Shown: piece by piece, positions 28,272-37,099 of the stretch
Numbering within the stretch: position 1 is the first letter of the stretch
Layout: each line of letters starts with the position of its first letter
Assembly (NCBI RefSeq): GCF_039545795.1
Contig: NZ_CP154260.1
Span: forward strand, 1,617,001 to 1,681,000
From: Chitinophaga niabensis
Lineage (GTDB): Bacteria > Bacteroidota > Bacteroidia > Chitinophagales > Chitinophagaceae
Direction of reading: 5' to 3'
Length of the DNA stretch: 64,000 bases
Position numbers and translations under genes: made by a program
Notes under the pieces: generated by a model
What the model was told of the DNA's origin: nothing
What the model saw: only the letters and a program-made list of their open reading frames with translations
Databases searched by the model: none

Positions 28272-29159
28272 TTGAATATCCATCTTTTAAAGATCCCTTT
28301 AACACAGGAACATTCTTTCAGCGTCCGGTACGATGTGGTGCCGCATTTTTACGATAAGTGGCATTATCACCCGGAGATAGAACTGGTGTACATCATAAAG
28401 GGATCAGGGCAGTTATTCATCGGCGATAATGTAGGGCAGTTTGAATTCGGGGATATGCTGCTGCTGGGTAGCGACCTGCCACATTTATGGCGCAGTGATG
28501 AAAAGTTCCTGAAAAAGGGCTCTTCCCTAAAAGTAGAAGCGATTGTTATCCATTTTTTACCCGGTTGTTTTGGCGAACACTTCTTCGCATTACCGGAAAA
28601 CCAGTCCATTGCCCGGTTGCTGGAAAAGGCGCAGCAGGGAATCAGGATCAAAGCTGCGGCAAAAGCCCGGGTGAGTGATATGATGAAGAAATTGCTGCAG
28701 GCCAGACATGCGGAACGCATTATAGGGTTGATGCAGATCTTGCATACGATCGCTTTCTCTAAAGACACCAAACCGGTATGCAGCAAGGGCTTGTTGTTTG
28801 AATACAGCCCGATGGAAACAGAAAGACTGAATAATATCTACCAATACATCCTCAATAACTTTTCCAGACAGATCACCCTGCAGGAGATAGCGGAAGTGGC
28901 ACACCTGAGTGAACAATCGTTCTGCAGGTATTTCAAATCAAGGGTGAAGAAAACGTTTTCTGAGTTCCTGATAGAGATCAGGATAGGGAAGGCCTGCAAA
29001 CTGCTGGCAGAAACAAACAAGAGTGTGGCAGAGATCTGTTACGATTGCGGGTATAATAGTTTTTCCAATTTCAACAGGCATTTTAAATCTATTACAGGCA
29101 AAACGCCCCTGGTGCATAGGAAGCAATATATGGACAGGCAGGTGCCAGTTTTAGGGTAA
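28272..29159 (+). CDS. AraC-family transcriptional regulator with cupin sensor domain
   Basis: A 295-residue protein. The N-terminal cupin-like effector domain (about 15-100: HFYDKWHYHPEIELVYIIKGSGQLFIGDNVGQFEFGDMLLLGSDLPHLW) is followed by a C-terminal AraC-type double HTH (about 190-285: ITLQEIAEVAHLSEQSFCRYFKSRVKKTFSEFLIEIRIGKACKLL, VAEICYDCGYNSFSNFNRHFKSITGKTP). It resembles the regulator at 47619 in layout. It is divergent from the hydroxyacid oxidase gene, its likely target, and is closed by a strong terminator, so it is probably monocistronic. Confidence 0.9.
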   Translation: MNIHLLKIPLTQEHSFSVRYDVVPHFYDKWHYHPEIELVYIIKGSGQLFIGDNVGQFEFGDMLLLGSDLPHLWRSDEKFLKKGSSLKVEAIVIHFLPGCFGEHFFALPENQSIARLLEKAQQGIRIKAAAKARVSDMMKKLLQARHAERIIGLMQILHTIAFSKDTKPVCSKGLLFEYSPMETERLNNIYQYILNNFSRQITLQEIAEVAHLSEQSFCRYFKSRVKKTFSEFLIEIRIGKACKLLAETNKSVAEICYDCGYNSFSNFNRHFKSITGKTPLVHRKQYMDRQVPVLG

Positions 29160-29186
29160 AACTTTACCAGGGCCTTAGGTCCATTC

Positions 29187-29226
29187 ACCGATTCGTTTTG
29201 AATGCAAAACGAATCGGTTTTTTTTT
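29187..29226 (+). terminator. Strong intrinsic terminator after AraC regulator
   Basis: A perfect 14-bp stem, ACCGATTCGTTTTG (29187-29200) with CAAAACGAATCGGT (29205-29218), has a 4-base loop AATG and runs into an uninterrupted T tract to 29226. Confidence 0.95.
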
Positions 29227-29260
29227 GATTATAAGTGCCAACCTGGCTTATTGGTTGTAT

Positions 29261-29394
29261 TCTCCTATAGCATTCCTATATCGTTGTTCCAGCATTCCTA
29301 TATCGCTCCTATAGCATTCCTATATCCAACCGATATAGGAATGTAGGTAGAATGATATAGGAATGGGCTTTCAGCGATATAGGGATATAGGAAT
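29261..29394. repeat. Nested inverted repeat array with 22-bp period
   Basis: The 12-mer CATTCCTATATC occurs at 29271, 29293 and 29315, exactly 22 bases apart. Its reverse complement GATATAGGAATG follows at 29332 and 29354, with degenerate copies at 29376 (GATATAGGG) and 29384 (GATATAGGAAT), again on a 22-base step. The centre is CAACC (29327-29331). The left copies alternate with 11-mers such as CGTTGTTCCAG and CGCTCCTATAG, so the left arm has an 11-base sub-period. The whole block can fold into one long, interrupted hairpin. It lies between a terminator and the beta-helix gene. Confidence 0.9.
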
Positions 29395-29449
29395 ATAAAG
29401 CAAGGTTTACCGGTAAAAAGGAGGGGAATTATCCCTATTTTTAAGTTCT

Positions 29450-30658
29450 ATGCGTTCCTTATCCCTTCTGATGCTGTTTTCCTGCTTAAATGGCCCCCTG
29501 TCAGCCAAAGTGCTCCACACAGGTCATGGGCAGCCATATGCAGATCTTACCGCCGCTGCCAGAGCTGCCGCTCCCGGCGATACCATTCTCGTGCACACAG
29601 GCAGCTACCGTGGTGATCAGTCACTCGGCAGCCTCCAGGGCACAGCTGCCAAATGGATCTACATCATCGCCCAGAAGAACGTATTGTTTGAAGGGGGCAC
29701 TGCAGCCTGGAGAGGCAGCGATATAGCCTATCTGCACATTGAAGGGTTTGTATTCGCCGGCCAGACGGGCAACGGACTTAATATTGATGATGGGGCTACG
29801 TATGAAACACCCACGCATCATATCACCTTCCTACAATGTACTTTCCGGGATATGGCGGCCACAGGCAATAATGATTTGCTGAAACTCTCCGGTGCAGATG
29901 AGCTTATCATCCGGCAATGCACCTTTCTCAATGGCTCCAAAGGAGGCAGTGGTATAGACATGGTAGGATGCCATAACAGCCAGATCCTTCAATGCCGCTT
30001 TGAGAATATGGGATCCAATGCTGTGCAGATGAAAGGAGGGAGTAGCAACATTCGCGTGGAAGCCTGTGTATTTAAAAATGCAGGGAGCAGGGCCATTAAC
30101 CTCGGTGGTAGTACCGGGCAGGCCTTTTTCAGACCAGCTGATGCCACCTGGGAAGCAGCTGATCTGAAAGTTCACAGCAACGTATTTATAGGTGCTGAAG
30201 TGCCTGTAGCCTTTGTAGGATGTATTCGGTCAGAGGTAGTGAACAATACGATATATAAACCCGGCAGATGGGTGATCCGTATCCTGCAGGAGAACAGGGA
30301 TACGGCGCGTTTTGCCAAATGCAGCGATAATACCTTCCGGAACAATATTATTTGTGTAGATGACCAGGTGCGCACTGTTTGTAGTGTAGGCCCGGGAACT
30401 GCACCGGAAAGTTTTACTTTTTCCAATAATCTGTGGTTCCATACCGGTAATGCCACACTGCAATTACCGTTTTCAGAAAGCAATAGAATGACCGGCAAAG
30501 ACCCGCTGTTCAGTAATGCAGATAAGGGAGATTTTTCCCTTACCGGTAATAGTCCTGCTGCGGCTGCAGGTTTTTCTTTGCAAGATCCGCAGAAGGACCA
30601 TACCGGCAAACCATTCCTGCCATCACGTGTAATTGGTGCTTATGAAGTAAAGCAATAG
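29450..30658 (+). CDS. Secreted right-handed parallel beta-helix protein
   Basis: A 402-residue protein with a signal peptide (MRSLSLLMLFSCLNGPLSA). After the N-terminal 'PYADLTAAARAAAPGDTILVHTGSYRG' lead, typical of beta-helix lyases and glycosidases, there are regular coils (IEGFVFAGQTGNGLNI, ITFLQCTFRDM, LIIRQCTFLNGSKGGSGIDM, SQILQCRFENMGSNAVQM, IRVEACVFKNAGSRAINL, VVNNTIYKPGRWVIRI). The end, GNSPAAAAGF...IGAYE, is common in such secreted proteins. No catalytic motif is assigned; pectate-lyase-like or chondroitinase-B-like polysaccharide cleavage is possible. The last 16 codons and the stop lie inside the first unit of a 66-bp tandem repeat. Confidence 0.8.
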   Translation: MRSLSLLMLFSCLNGPLSAKVLHTGHGQPYADLTAAARAAAPGDTILVHTGSYRGDQSLGSLQGTAAKWIYIIAQKNVLFEGGTAAWRGSDIAYLHIEGFVFAGQTGNGLNIDDGATYETPTHHITFLQCTFRDMAATGNNDLLKLSGADELIIRQCTFLNGSKGGSGIDMVGCHNSQILQCRFENMGSNAVQMKGGSSNIRVEACVFKNAGSRAINLGGSTGQAFFRPADATWEAADLKVHSNVFIGAEVPVAFVGCIRSEVVNNTIYKPGRWVIRILQENRDTARFAKCSDNTFRNNIICVDDQVRTVCSVGPGTAPESFTFSNNLWFHTGNATLQLPFSESNRMTGKDPLFSNADKGDFSLTGNSPAAAAGFSLQDPQKDHTGKPFLPSRVIGAYEVKQ

Positions 30659-30929
30659 GGCTTATTGCAACACAAACCATTCCTGCCTTCACGTGTAATT
30701 GGTGCTTATGAAGTAAGCAATAGGGCTTATTGCAACACAAACCATTCCTGCCATCACGTGTAATTGGTGCTTATGAAGTAAAGCAATAGGGCTTATTGCA
30801 ATACAAACCATTCCTGCCTTCACGTGTAATTGGTGCTTATGAAATAAAGCAATAGGGCTTATTGCAACACAAACCATTCCTGCTATCACGTGTAATTGGT
30901 GCTTATGAAGTAAAGCAATAGGGCTTATT
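30607..30929. repeat. 66-bp tandem repeat, about five copies, at a convergent gene junction
   Basis: The block CAAACCATTCC...GGGCTTATT recurs with CCATTCC at 30611, 30677, 30742, 30808 and 30874: steps of 66, 65, 66 and 66 bases. The first unit contains the final codons (KPFLPSRVIGAYEVKQ) and stop of the beta-helix gene. The last unit runs into the stop codon of the TlpA-like gene on the other strand. Each unit carries CACGTG and a 6-bp hairpin GCAATA-GGGCT-TATTGC. Differences between copies are few point changes and one base deletion, pointing to recent duplication. Confidence 0.95.
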
Positions 30930-32049
30930 TCAGCAACGCCTTCAACTTCTCCTGCAGTGCTTCTCCCCGAAGGTTTTTAGCAACAATTTTCCCATTCGGG
31001 TCGATCAGGAAATTCTGCGGAATGGCCCGTACCTGGTAAAGCTTTGCTGCCGCATTATTCCAGAACTGCAGGTCAGACACCTGGATCCACGGTAAGCCAT
31101 CCTTTTCAATGGCAGCCAGCCATGCTGCTTTTTTACCAGGCTGGTCCAGTGAAACGCCCAGTACCGTAAAGTTCTTATCTGAATATTTATGATACGCTTC
31201 TACCACGTTAGGGTTTTCTGCCCGGCAGGGCCCGCACCAGGATGCCCAGAAATCCAGCAGTACATATTTACCCCTGAAATCAGAAAGTTTAACCGGCTTA
31301 TCGTTCACATCATTCTGTGAAAAATCGGGAGCAGGTGCTCCGATCGAAAGCGGCCCCAGATCATACAGTATGTTCGCAAATTCCTTAGCGGTTCTGGTGT
31401 TGCGCACAGCAGGAGAAAGCCTTTTGAAAATTGGCTCAATGCGCGGCACATCTACATCTTTTCCAGCCACTTCTATCAAGGCCTCCAGGCTGATGTAAGA
31501 ACCTGGATGCTGACGGATGAAAACATATTTCAGGGAGTCTGTTTCTTTTGCCGCTGCACGATACCGTTTCATCAATGTGTCCATAAATTGCGGATCCTTT
31601 TTTTGCTGATCAGAAGCAGTGAGGTAGCTGGAATTGATGCTTTGGGTGATCTGTTCCAGGGGAGGTAATACAGCCTGTTTATATAGCTGGTGATCACTGT
31701 TCACAGATCCTCCTTTGATCTTTGCATTTTTTATTACGTCTTTGGCGGTAATTTCAATAGCACCTTTTTCCAGGTAGAGATCCAGCACATCTGCTGTTTT
31801 CTCCCATTTGGTCATTCCCTGACCGCTATGATCAATGAGCACATGCACTTTTGAGGGCTCATCCAATTGGCCGCTGAACCGGAAAGTATTTTTTTGTACT
31901 TCGGCAGAATCGAGTACCTGCTGATTAGTCCAGCCATAATCTTTGATCAGGTACGCCTTTGCCGGCTTTTTGAGTGTATTAAGTTTAATGGTGAGTGTGT
32001 ATTCGTTGGACTGCGTAAACAGGGCTGCGAATAGAAGTAATGTTTTCAT
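30925..32049 (-). CDS. TlpA-like thioredoxin-fold protein with DUF4369-type N-terminus
   Basis: A 374-residue exported protein with a short signal peptide. The N-terminal half (YTLTIKLNTLKKPAKAYLIKDYGWTNQQVLDSAEVQKNTFRFSGQL) fits DUF4369, usual in Bacteroidota thiol-disulfide proteins. The C-terminal half is an AhpC/TSA-TlpA thioredoxin domain (about 235-374) with the active site WCGPC at 271-275 and the cis-Pro loop VRAIPQNFLID. It is a periplasmic thiol-disulfide reductase, possibly keeping proteins of locus C reduced. An imperfect terminator separates it from susD upstream, so it may be only partly co-transcribed. Confidence 0.88.
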   Translation of the reverse strand: MKTLLLFAALFTQSNEYTLTIKLNTLKKPAKAYLIKDYGWTNQQVLDSAEVQKNTFRFSGQLDEPSKVHVLIDHSGQGMTKWEKTADVLDLYLEKGAIEITAKDVIKNAKIKGGSVNSDHQLYKQAVLPPLEQITQSINSSYLTASDQQKKDPQFMDTLMKRYRAAAKETDSLKYVFIRQHPGSYISLEALIEVAGKDVDVPRIEPIFKRLSPAVRNTRTAKEFANILYDLGPLSIGAPAPDFSQNDVNDKPVKLSDFRGKYVLLDFWASWCGPCRAENPNVVEAYHKYSDKNFTVLGVSLDQPGKKAAWLAAIEKDGLPWIQVSDLQFWNNAAAKLYQVRAIPQNFLIDPNGKIVAKNLRGEALQEKLKALLK

Positions 32050-32072
32050 GAAAAATTCAGCTAATAGTGATA

Positions 32073-32108
32073 GAAAAACAAACAGGACGGCATGTGGCCA
32101 TCCTGTTT
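32073..32108 (-). terminator. Probable terminator after SusD of locus C
   Basis: Arms AAACAGGA (32080-32087) and TCCTGTTT (32101-32108) form a hairpin, extended inward by GG/CC after one mismatch. Read on the minus strand it is followed by a TGTTTTTC tract. It lies just after the susD stop and before the TlpA-like gene. Confidence 0.65.
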
Positions 32109-32118
32109 GATGGATATG

Positions 32119-33555
32119 TTATTGTAAATATCCCGGGTTAGGGCTCAGGTTAGGATTTTGCAGAAGGTCAGCGGGCGGAATGGGCCAGTAAGCCATGTAA
32201 GGCTGCCAGGTAGTGGGTTTCGTGGGCGCCACTGTAGCCATCACGGCATCAATGGTTCCGGTCCGCTTCAGGTCAAAGAACCGGTGACCGCATTCTGTAA
32301 ATAGTTCAGTTTGTCTTTCCTTATTGATGGCGGTAAGGAGAGTGGCTTGTGTACCTGCCGGCAAACCCTGGAGGCCTGCGCGCAGCCGCACAACATTCAG
32401 ATCATCTGCTGCATTGTCTTTATTTTGCATGGCCCTTGCTTCTGCCCGGATCAGGTATTGCTCTGATAGCCTTAACATGATCTGGTATTCAGCATTGGTG
32501 GCTGAAGACTTGTATTTGCCGGGGAAGTAATACACGGTTGCAGGGTTTGTGCCGGAGGCAGCCACTGTAGATGTACGTACCCAGTTGTTAAAACGTGCAT
32601 CGCCGGATTCAAAAGTATTGATCAGAAAGCTGCTTAACGCCGCGTATACAAATGAAGAACCGGGAGTTTGCGGCGGGGTGATAGTGGCAGGCATACCGTT
32701 GTTGTAAAAAGCGTATTCATTCGTCACTTTCGGGTTGTTGGTAGCCAGTGCCCAGATGGTTTCCTTACTGTTGGCGAGGAATACCTGGTTCAGTGGTAAG
32801 ATGCTGTAATCTGTGTTGCTGATAAGTGCCGTTGCCTGTGCCTCAGCATTCGCCCAGTCTTTTGCATACAGGTAGGCCCTTGCCAGCATAGCTGTAGCCA
32901 CGGCCTTATTGGGCCGGAAGCGGTTAGTGGTGGTAACACCGTAACCATTTTTGTATTCGTTGCTTAAAAGGGATTGCGCCATTTTAAGATCTGCGATGAT
33001 CTGTTTATATACCTCTGTTTCCGGAGAGCGGGAAAGCCTGTTATTGATGGCATAATCATTAGTAAGCGCCAGCGGCACCGGGCCATAAATATTCACCAGG
33101 TAATAGTAAAAATAGGCACGCAGGAAATAACACTCACCCAGCCATTGGTTCTTGTAAACCAGGTTACCCTTGCTGGTGTTGATGCCGTCAATGGCAGTGT
33201 TCACCGTAAAGAGTTTTTTGTACAGGTCTGACCAGTTGCCGCTTTGCGCGCTTTGAATGGCGTTCTTGTAGAATACATCTGCAAAATTACCGGAAAGCAA
33301 ACTGCGAAGTTCATCGGTATATAAGCCCAATGTATAACCAATGTTACCGCTTGCAGAACCCTGAAAGGGCCCGGAATTATTCATGGTCAGGTAAACCCCT
33401 GTAACAACCGTTGATGTGGTATTATCGCTGGAGTATACGTCTACAGCTGCGATAGTATTGGCTGGCAGTTGAGTGCCATCGAGGTAGGATTCACAACTGC
33501 TTAATGTGATGCTGAGTGTAAGCAGGTATTTTGAAAAACTAAGTATCTTCTTCAT
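32119..33555 (-). CDS. RagB/SusD family nutrient-uptake lipoprotein
   Basis: A 478-residue lipoprotein (signal ends ITLSSC, Cys21). SusD features are SYLDGTQLPANTIAAVDVYSSDNTTSTVVTGVYLTMN, the LGECYFLRAYFYYYLVNIYGPVPLALT helix pair, the LSEQYLIRAEARAMQNKDNAADDLNVVRLRAGL segment and the C-terminal YWPIPPADLLQNPNLSPNPGY. It is compact for the family. The partner SusC gene is 9 bases upstream. Confidence 0.95.
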   Translation of the reverse strand: MKKILSFSKYLLTLSITLSSCESYLDGTQLPANTIAAVDVYSSDNTTSTVVTGVYLTMNNSGPFQGSASGNIGYTLGLYTDELRSLLSGNFADVFYKNAIQSAQSGNWSDLYKKLFTVNTAIDGINTSKGNLVYKNQWLGECYFLRAYFYYYLVNIYGPVPLALTNDYAINNRLSRSPETEVYKQIIADLKMAQSLLSNEYKNGYGVTTTNRFRPNKAVATAMLARAYLYAKDWANAEAQATALISNTDYSILPLNQVFLANSKETIWALATNNPKVTNEYAFYNNGMPATITPPQTPGSSFVYAALSSFLINTFESGDARFNNWVRTSTVAASGTNPATVYYFPGKYKSSATNAEYQIMLRLSEQYLIRAEARAMQNKDNAADDLNVVRLRAGLQGLPAGTQATLLTAINKERQTELFTECGHRFFDLKRTGTIDAVMATVAPTKPTTWQPYMAYWPIPPADLLQNPNLSPNPGYLQ

Positions 33556-33564
33556 GTCAATGCA

Positions 33565-36500
33565 TTAAAGTGTAACATTAATTCCGCCGGTAAATACACG
33601 CAATGGTGGGATCACACCCGCGTTTAAGTTTTCGGGGTCCAGGCCCTCAAACTCAGATATGGTCAGCAGGTTTTGCCCCTGTACATAAACAGAGAGGTTT
33701 TTGAGATGCATTTTTTTACTGATCTCCGCAGGGAGATTGTAACGGATGCTCACATTCTGCAATCGTGCATAGGTTGCCCTGCTATAGGCGCCGGTACTGT
33801 TTGTCAGCAGGTCCTGCCTGAAATAAGAGGTGAATTGTGAGCTCAGTTTTGGTATGTCTGTTACATCTCCTGGTTTTTGCCAGCGGCGCAACCACATAGT
33901 AGAACCATTGGCCCCATAGATACCAAAAGGAAACACGGTTTGGCCAAGGGAATTTTTACCCATGCGGTTGGTGAAATTAAAGGAGAAATCCAGCGTCAGT
34001 TGTTTGTAGGTAAAGCTGTTTTGCAGCCCGCCAAAGTACTTCGGTGCCAGATCTATGAATTCGGTTTTATCTGCCTGCGTTAATCCTCCCATAAAATCAG
34101 AAACATTGCCTTTAGCATCCGTGAAACTATAGTTGCCGGTTTGCGGATTCACTCCATTGTATTTGTAGAGCAATATGCCGGTAACAGGCTTATTGAGTAC
34201 ATAGTCTGACTTCTGATTGCTTTGGGTAGGCAGCCTCAGCAGCTTGCTTTCAGGTAATGAAATATTGAACCTGGTAGACCAGGTGAAATTCTTTGTTTTG
34301 AAGTTGGTGGTATTCAGGCTGACCTCCATGCCGCTGGTGCGGATCAATGCGTCTGAATTCAAAGCATACCTGGTATAGCCGGTAACACTGGATAAAGGCT
34401 GCTCCAATAGTTGATTGCCAGCCCGGTTTTGGTAATAGCTAAGATCTACTGTAATGCGGTCTTTTAAAAAGCCCAGTTCGAGGCCTGCTTCAGAATTAAA
34501 ATTACGTTCCCAGTTCAGCACGGGATTGGGAAGTGAGTTAGGGCCTAATCCCACCTTGCCATCATAGGTCCCGCCGATCACACTATACGTTCCCAGGTAC
34601 CGGAAATCGCCGATCGCATCACCACCCACAATGCCGCTGCTTACTCTTAACTTACCAAAGCTGAGCCAGGGCAAATGGTCCCTGATCAGCTTTTCCTCGC
34701 TGAAGATCCAGGCCAGTGCCGCAGAACCAAAATTCCCGATACGGCGGCCAGGTCCGAATTTCGTAGAGCCATCCCGCCGTGTATTGATGTCGATAATATA
34801 TTTACTATCCCACACAAATTTCAAAATGCCATACATACCTATTGAACGGTATTCAGTGAGATTATAACTGGTGGTTACGGTGGAACCCACAGAAGGATTG
34901 TTCAGTAAAGCATCCGTTGGAAATCCTGTGCCGGTGATATCATCAAAATAAGTGATCCGGTTGTTGATCTCACCACCCAGTTTAACACTGAAATCACCTT
35001 TCTTACCGATAAACGTATTGAATTCGCCATAAGGTGAAATGGTGAAAGAGCGGGTATTATACTGATGTAAGATACCCACGGTTTGTGTTGCCGCCTGGGT
35101 ATTACTGGGATTGAATACAGAAGTGGGATAACCGATCAGTTCTTTTCCGCTGATGGTATTGTACCCGAAAATACTGCGCAGCGTAACCTTTTTGATGGGC
35201 CGGTAAGTGAGTGTTGCGTTGGCTAGCAGGTTATTTGTGCGGTTCTCATACAGCCTATTGGCATTACTTGCCGTGCCGCTGCTATTAACATCACTTCCAA
35301 TGGCAGCCCAGTTAATGCTGCCATCTTTATTATAGGGTGGTGGCGCATTGGGAGGCGTAAGTGCACTAACGGAAAAATCATAGGGCACCATATCGTTTTT
35401 GGAAGAGAGATACGTACCGGTTAAGGCCATATTGAATTTGTTGTTTGCCGTACTTGTATTTAAAGCAAACCGAAGTGAACCATCCCTGTTTGTTCCCCGG
35501 TGCCGTTGTATATTACCCATATCCCGGATGCTTCCGCTGATCAGGTAAGTTACGTTCTGAGCGCCTCCACTGTAAGAAAGATTGGCATTAGTGGTAACAG
35601 CAGCCTTGCCCATGAATTCCTTTTGCCAGTCGGTATAACGGTCAGCAGGCCAGGTACCGTTCAGGTCATTATCAGTCGGAGGTCCGGTAATATTATCATT
35701 TTTCAGCGCTTCCCGGCGAAGCATCAGGTACTGATCTGTATTGAGTAAAGTGGGCGTGCGGCCATTGACAGATACGCCGGTGTAAATATTTGCATTAAAA
35801 GATTGCTGGGCTGCCTTTGATCTTTTTGTAGTGATGAGGATCACGCCATAAGCTCCAGAGGAGCCATAGATGGCTGTTGCATCCACATCTTTGAGCACAT
35901 CAATGCTTTCAATATCGTTCGGATTGATGTAGTTCAGCCCGCTGCCACCCTGCAGGAAATTTTGTGTGCCGTATGAAGTATTGGTGGAAAGCGGTAAAGT
36001 ACTGCCGGGGTAGCGTACGCCATCCACAATGATCATAGGTTGTGTAGCGCCGGTGAACAGGTTGGCAGAGCCACGCATCCTCACGGTGAAAGCTCCTCCG
36101 GGCTGGCCGGTCACCTGCTGGATGAACAAACCGGGTACCTTGCCCTGCAATGCCTCCAATACGTTATTTACCGGGTTCTTTTCAATGTCTTTAGACGTAA
36201 TAGTAGTAATGTTACCGGCATTGAACCGTTTGGTGGTGGTGCCATAGGCCGTTATCTGTACTTCATCCAATGGAGAAGTGCTTACGGCCAGGTGGATAGA
36301 GAGAGAAGAAGGATTGCCGGAGATCAGTTTTGAAGGACTGTCTTCTTTGGCAAGCTGAAAACTTCCGTTTACAAAACGGAGACTGATCGGAGCAAACCCA
36401 ACAGCGGAAACCTTCAGTACATCTCCTTCATTAGCGTCAATAGAAAAAGAACCATTAGCGGCAGAAGTAGTGCCTTTATTTGTTCCCTGTATTACAATAT

Positions 36501-36978
36501 TTACACCTGGTAAAGGCTGGCCGGTAGCAGAACGAATAATACCATGCACAGGGATGAATGTGGGGATGGCACGTTCAGGAGCCGGAGCCGGTGGTTTAAC
36601 AGGCGCCACTGAGCGTTTCCTGGAAACAAGAATGGTTTTCCCCTGGATGGCGTATTCAACCGGCTGGTCTTTAAAGATCAGCTCTAACAGGTCCCGTAAA
36701 GGCTGGTCCTTCACAGATAAGGATACGGGCCTGGCATCCGCAAGCACTCCTTTCTGATTGAACAGCACATAGCCGGTTTGTTTTTTAATAACATTGAAAA
36801 CCTGCTTTAAGCTCAGGTCCTTGCCGGAAAGAGTGACATTCTGTGCCCTAACGGCTGCATGAGCATGAATAAAAGCAACGGTTAATAAAAAGACAGTTAA
36901 TCGCATAACCCTCATGATTTTGGTAAGCACACGCTGTTCCCCCGGGCGCATAGGAGCCCAATAGCATTTTTTTTGCAT
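33565..36978 (-). CDS. SusC/RagA TonB-dependent transporter with N-terminal STN domain
   Basis: This 1137-residue protein has an extended N-terminus before the signal peptide (MRLTVFLLTVAFIHAHAAVRA, starting at residue 25; a later start at residue 10, 22 or 25 is possible). The STN domain is at about 46-125 (VTLSGKDLSLKQVFNVIKKQTGYVLF), the carboxypeptidase-regulatory-like domain at about 145-220 (VHGIIRSATGQPLPGVNIVIQG), then the plug (DEVQITAYG, MIIVDGVRYPG, IDVLKDVDATAIYG) and barrel. STN plus the FecR/sigma pair upstream indicates trans-envelope signalling for locus C. Confidence 0.95.
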   Translation of the reverse strand: MQKKCYWAPMRPGEQRVLTKIMRVMRLTVFLLTVAFIHAHAAVRAQNVTLSGKDLSLKQVFNVIKKQTGYVLFNQKGVLADARPVSLSVKDQPLRDLLELIFKDQPVEYAIQGKTILVSRKRSVAPVKPPAPAPERAIPTFIPVHGIIRSATGQPLPGVNIVIQGTNKGTTSAANGSFSIDANEGDVLKVSAVGFAPISLRFVNGSFQLAKEDSPSKLISGNPSSLSIHLAVSTSPLDEVQITAYGTTTKRFNAGNITTITSKDIEKNPVNNVLEALQGKVPGLFIQQVTGQPGGAFTVRMRGSANLFTGATQPMIIVDGVRYPGSTLPLSTNTSYGTQNFLQGGSGLNYINPNDIESIDVLKDVDATAIYGSSGAYGVILITTKRSKAAQQSFNANIYTGVSVNGRTPTLLNTDQYLMLRREALKNDNITGPPTDNDLNGTWPADRYTDWQKEFMGKAAVTTNANLSYSGGAQNVTYLISGSIRDMGNIQRHRGTNRDGSLRFALNTSTANNKFNMALTGTYLSSKNDMVPYDFSVSALTPPNAPPPYNKDGSINWAAIGSDVNSSGTASNANRLYENRTNNLLANATLTYRPIKKVTLRSIFGYNTISGKELIGYPTSVFNPSNTQAATQTVGILHQYNTRSFTISPYGEFNTFIGKKGDFSVKLGGEINNRITYFDDITGTGFPTDALLNNPSVGSTVTTSYNLTEYRSIGMYGILKFVWDSKYIIDINTRRDGSTKFGPGRRIGNFGSAALAWIFSEEKLIRDHLPWLSFGKLRVSSGIVGGDAIGDFRYLGTYSVIGGTYDGKVGLGPNSLPNPVLNWERNFNSEAGLELGFLKDRITVDLSYYQNRAGNQLLEQPLSSVTGYTRYALNSDALIRTSGMEVSLNTTNFKTKNFTWSTRFNISLPESKLLRLPTQSNQKSDYVLNKPVTGILLYKYNGVNPQTGNYSFTDAKGNVSDFMGGLTQADKTEFIDLAPKYFGGLQNSFTYKQLTLDFSFNFTNRMGKNSLGQTVFPFGIYGANGSTMWLRRWQKPGDVTDIPKLSSQFTSYFRQDLLTNSTGAYSRATYARLQNVSIRYNLPAEISKKMHLKNLSVYVQGQNLLTISEFEGLDPENLNAGVIPPLRVFTGGINVTL

Positions 36979-37045
36979 AAATTGCAGCAGATTTGGTTGT
37001 TAATAAATTGGTTGTCAGACCGTTTTTGATCAATTGGATCTATGT

Positions 37046-37077
37046 ACCGTCACAGCTAGTCCCTGTGACGGTTTTTT
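37046..37077 (+). terminator. Plus-strand intrinsic terminator inside a minus-strand operon
   Basis: Perfect arms ACCGTCACAG (37046-37055) and CTGTGACGGT (37063-37072) with a 7-base loop are followed by a T tract on the plus strand (37072-37077). The genes on both sides, FecR and STN-SusC, are on the minus strand, where the hairpin lacks a T tract. It may stop antisense transcription, or act on the minus strand as an mRNA structure before susC. Confidence 0.7.
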
Positions 37078-37099
37078 ATTCATATAATAAGCGTGTTTG

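Noticed and set aside
29261..29394. CRISPR array
   Set aside because: Repeats are only 12 bases with a 10-base remainder, the second half is inverted, and no cas gene is near.
30540..30889. Two 66-codon minus-strand frames with repeated peptide
   Set aside because: They are only the reverse reading of the 66-bp tandem repeat and have no start signal.
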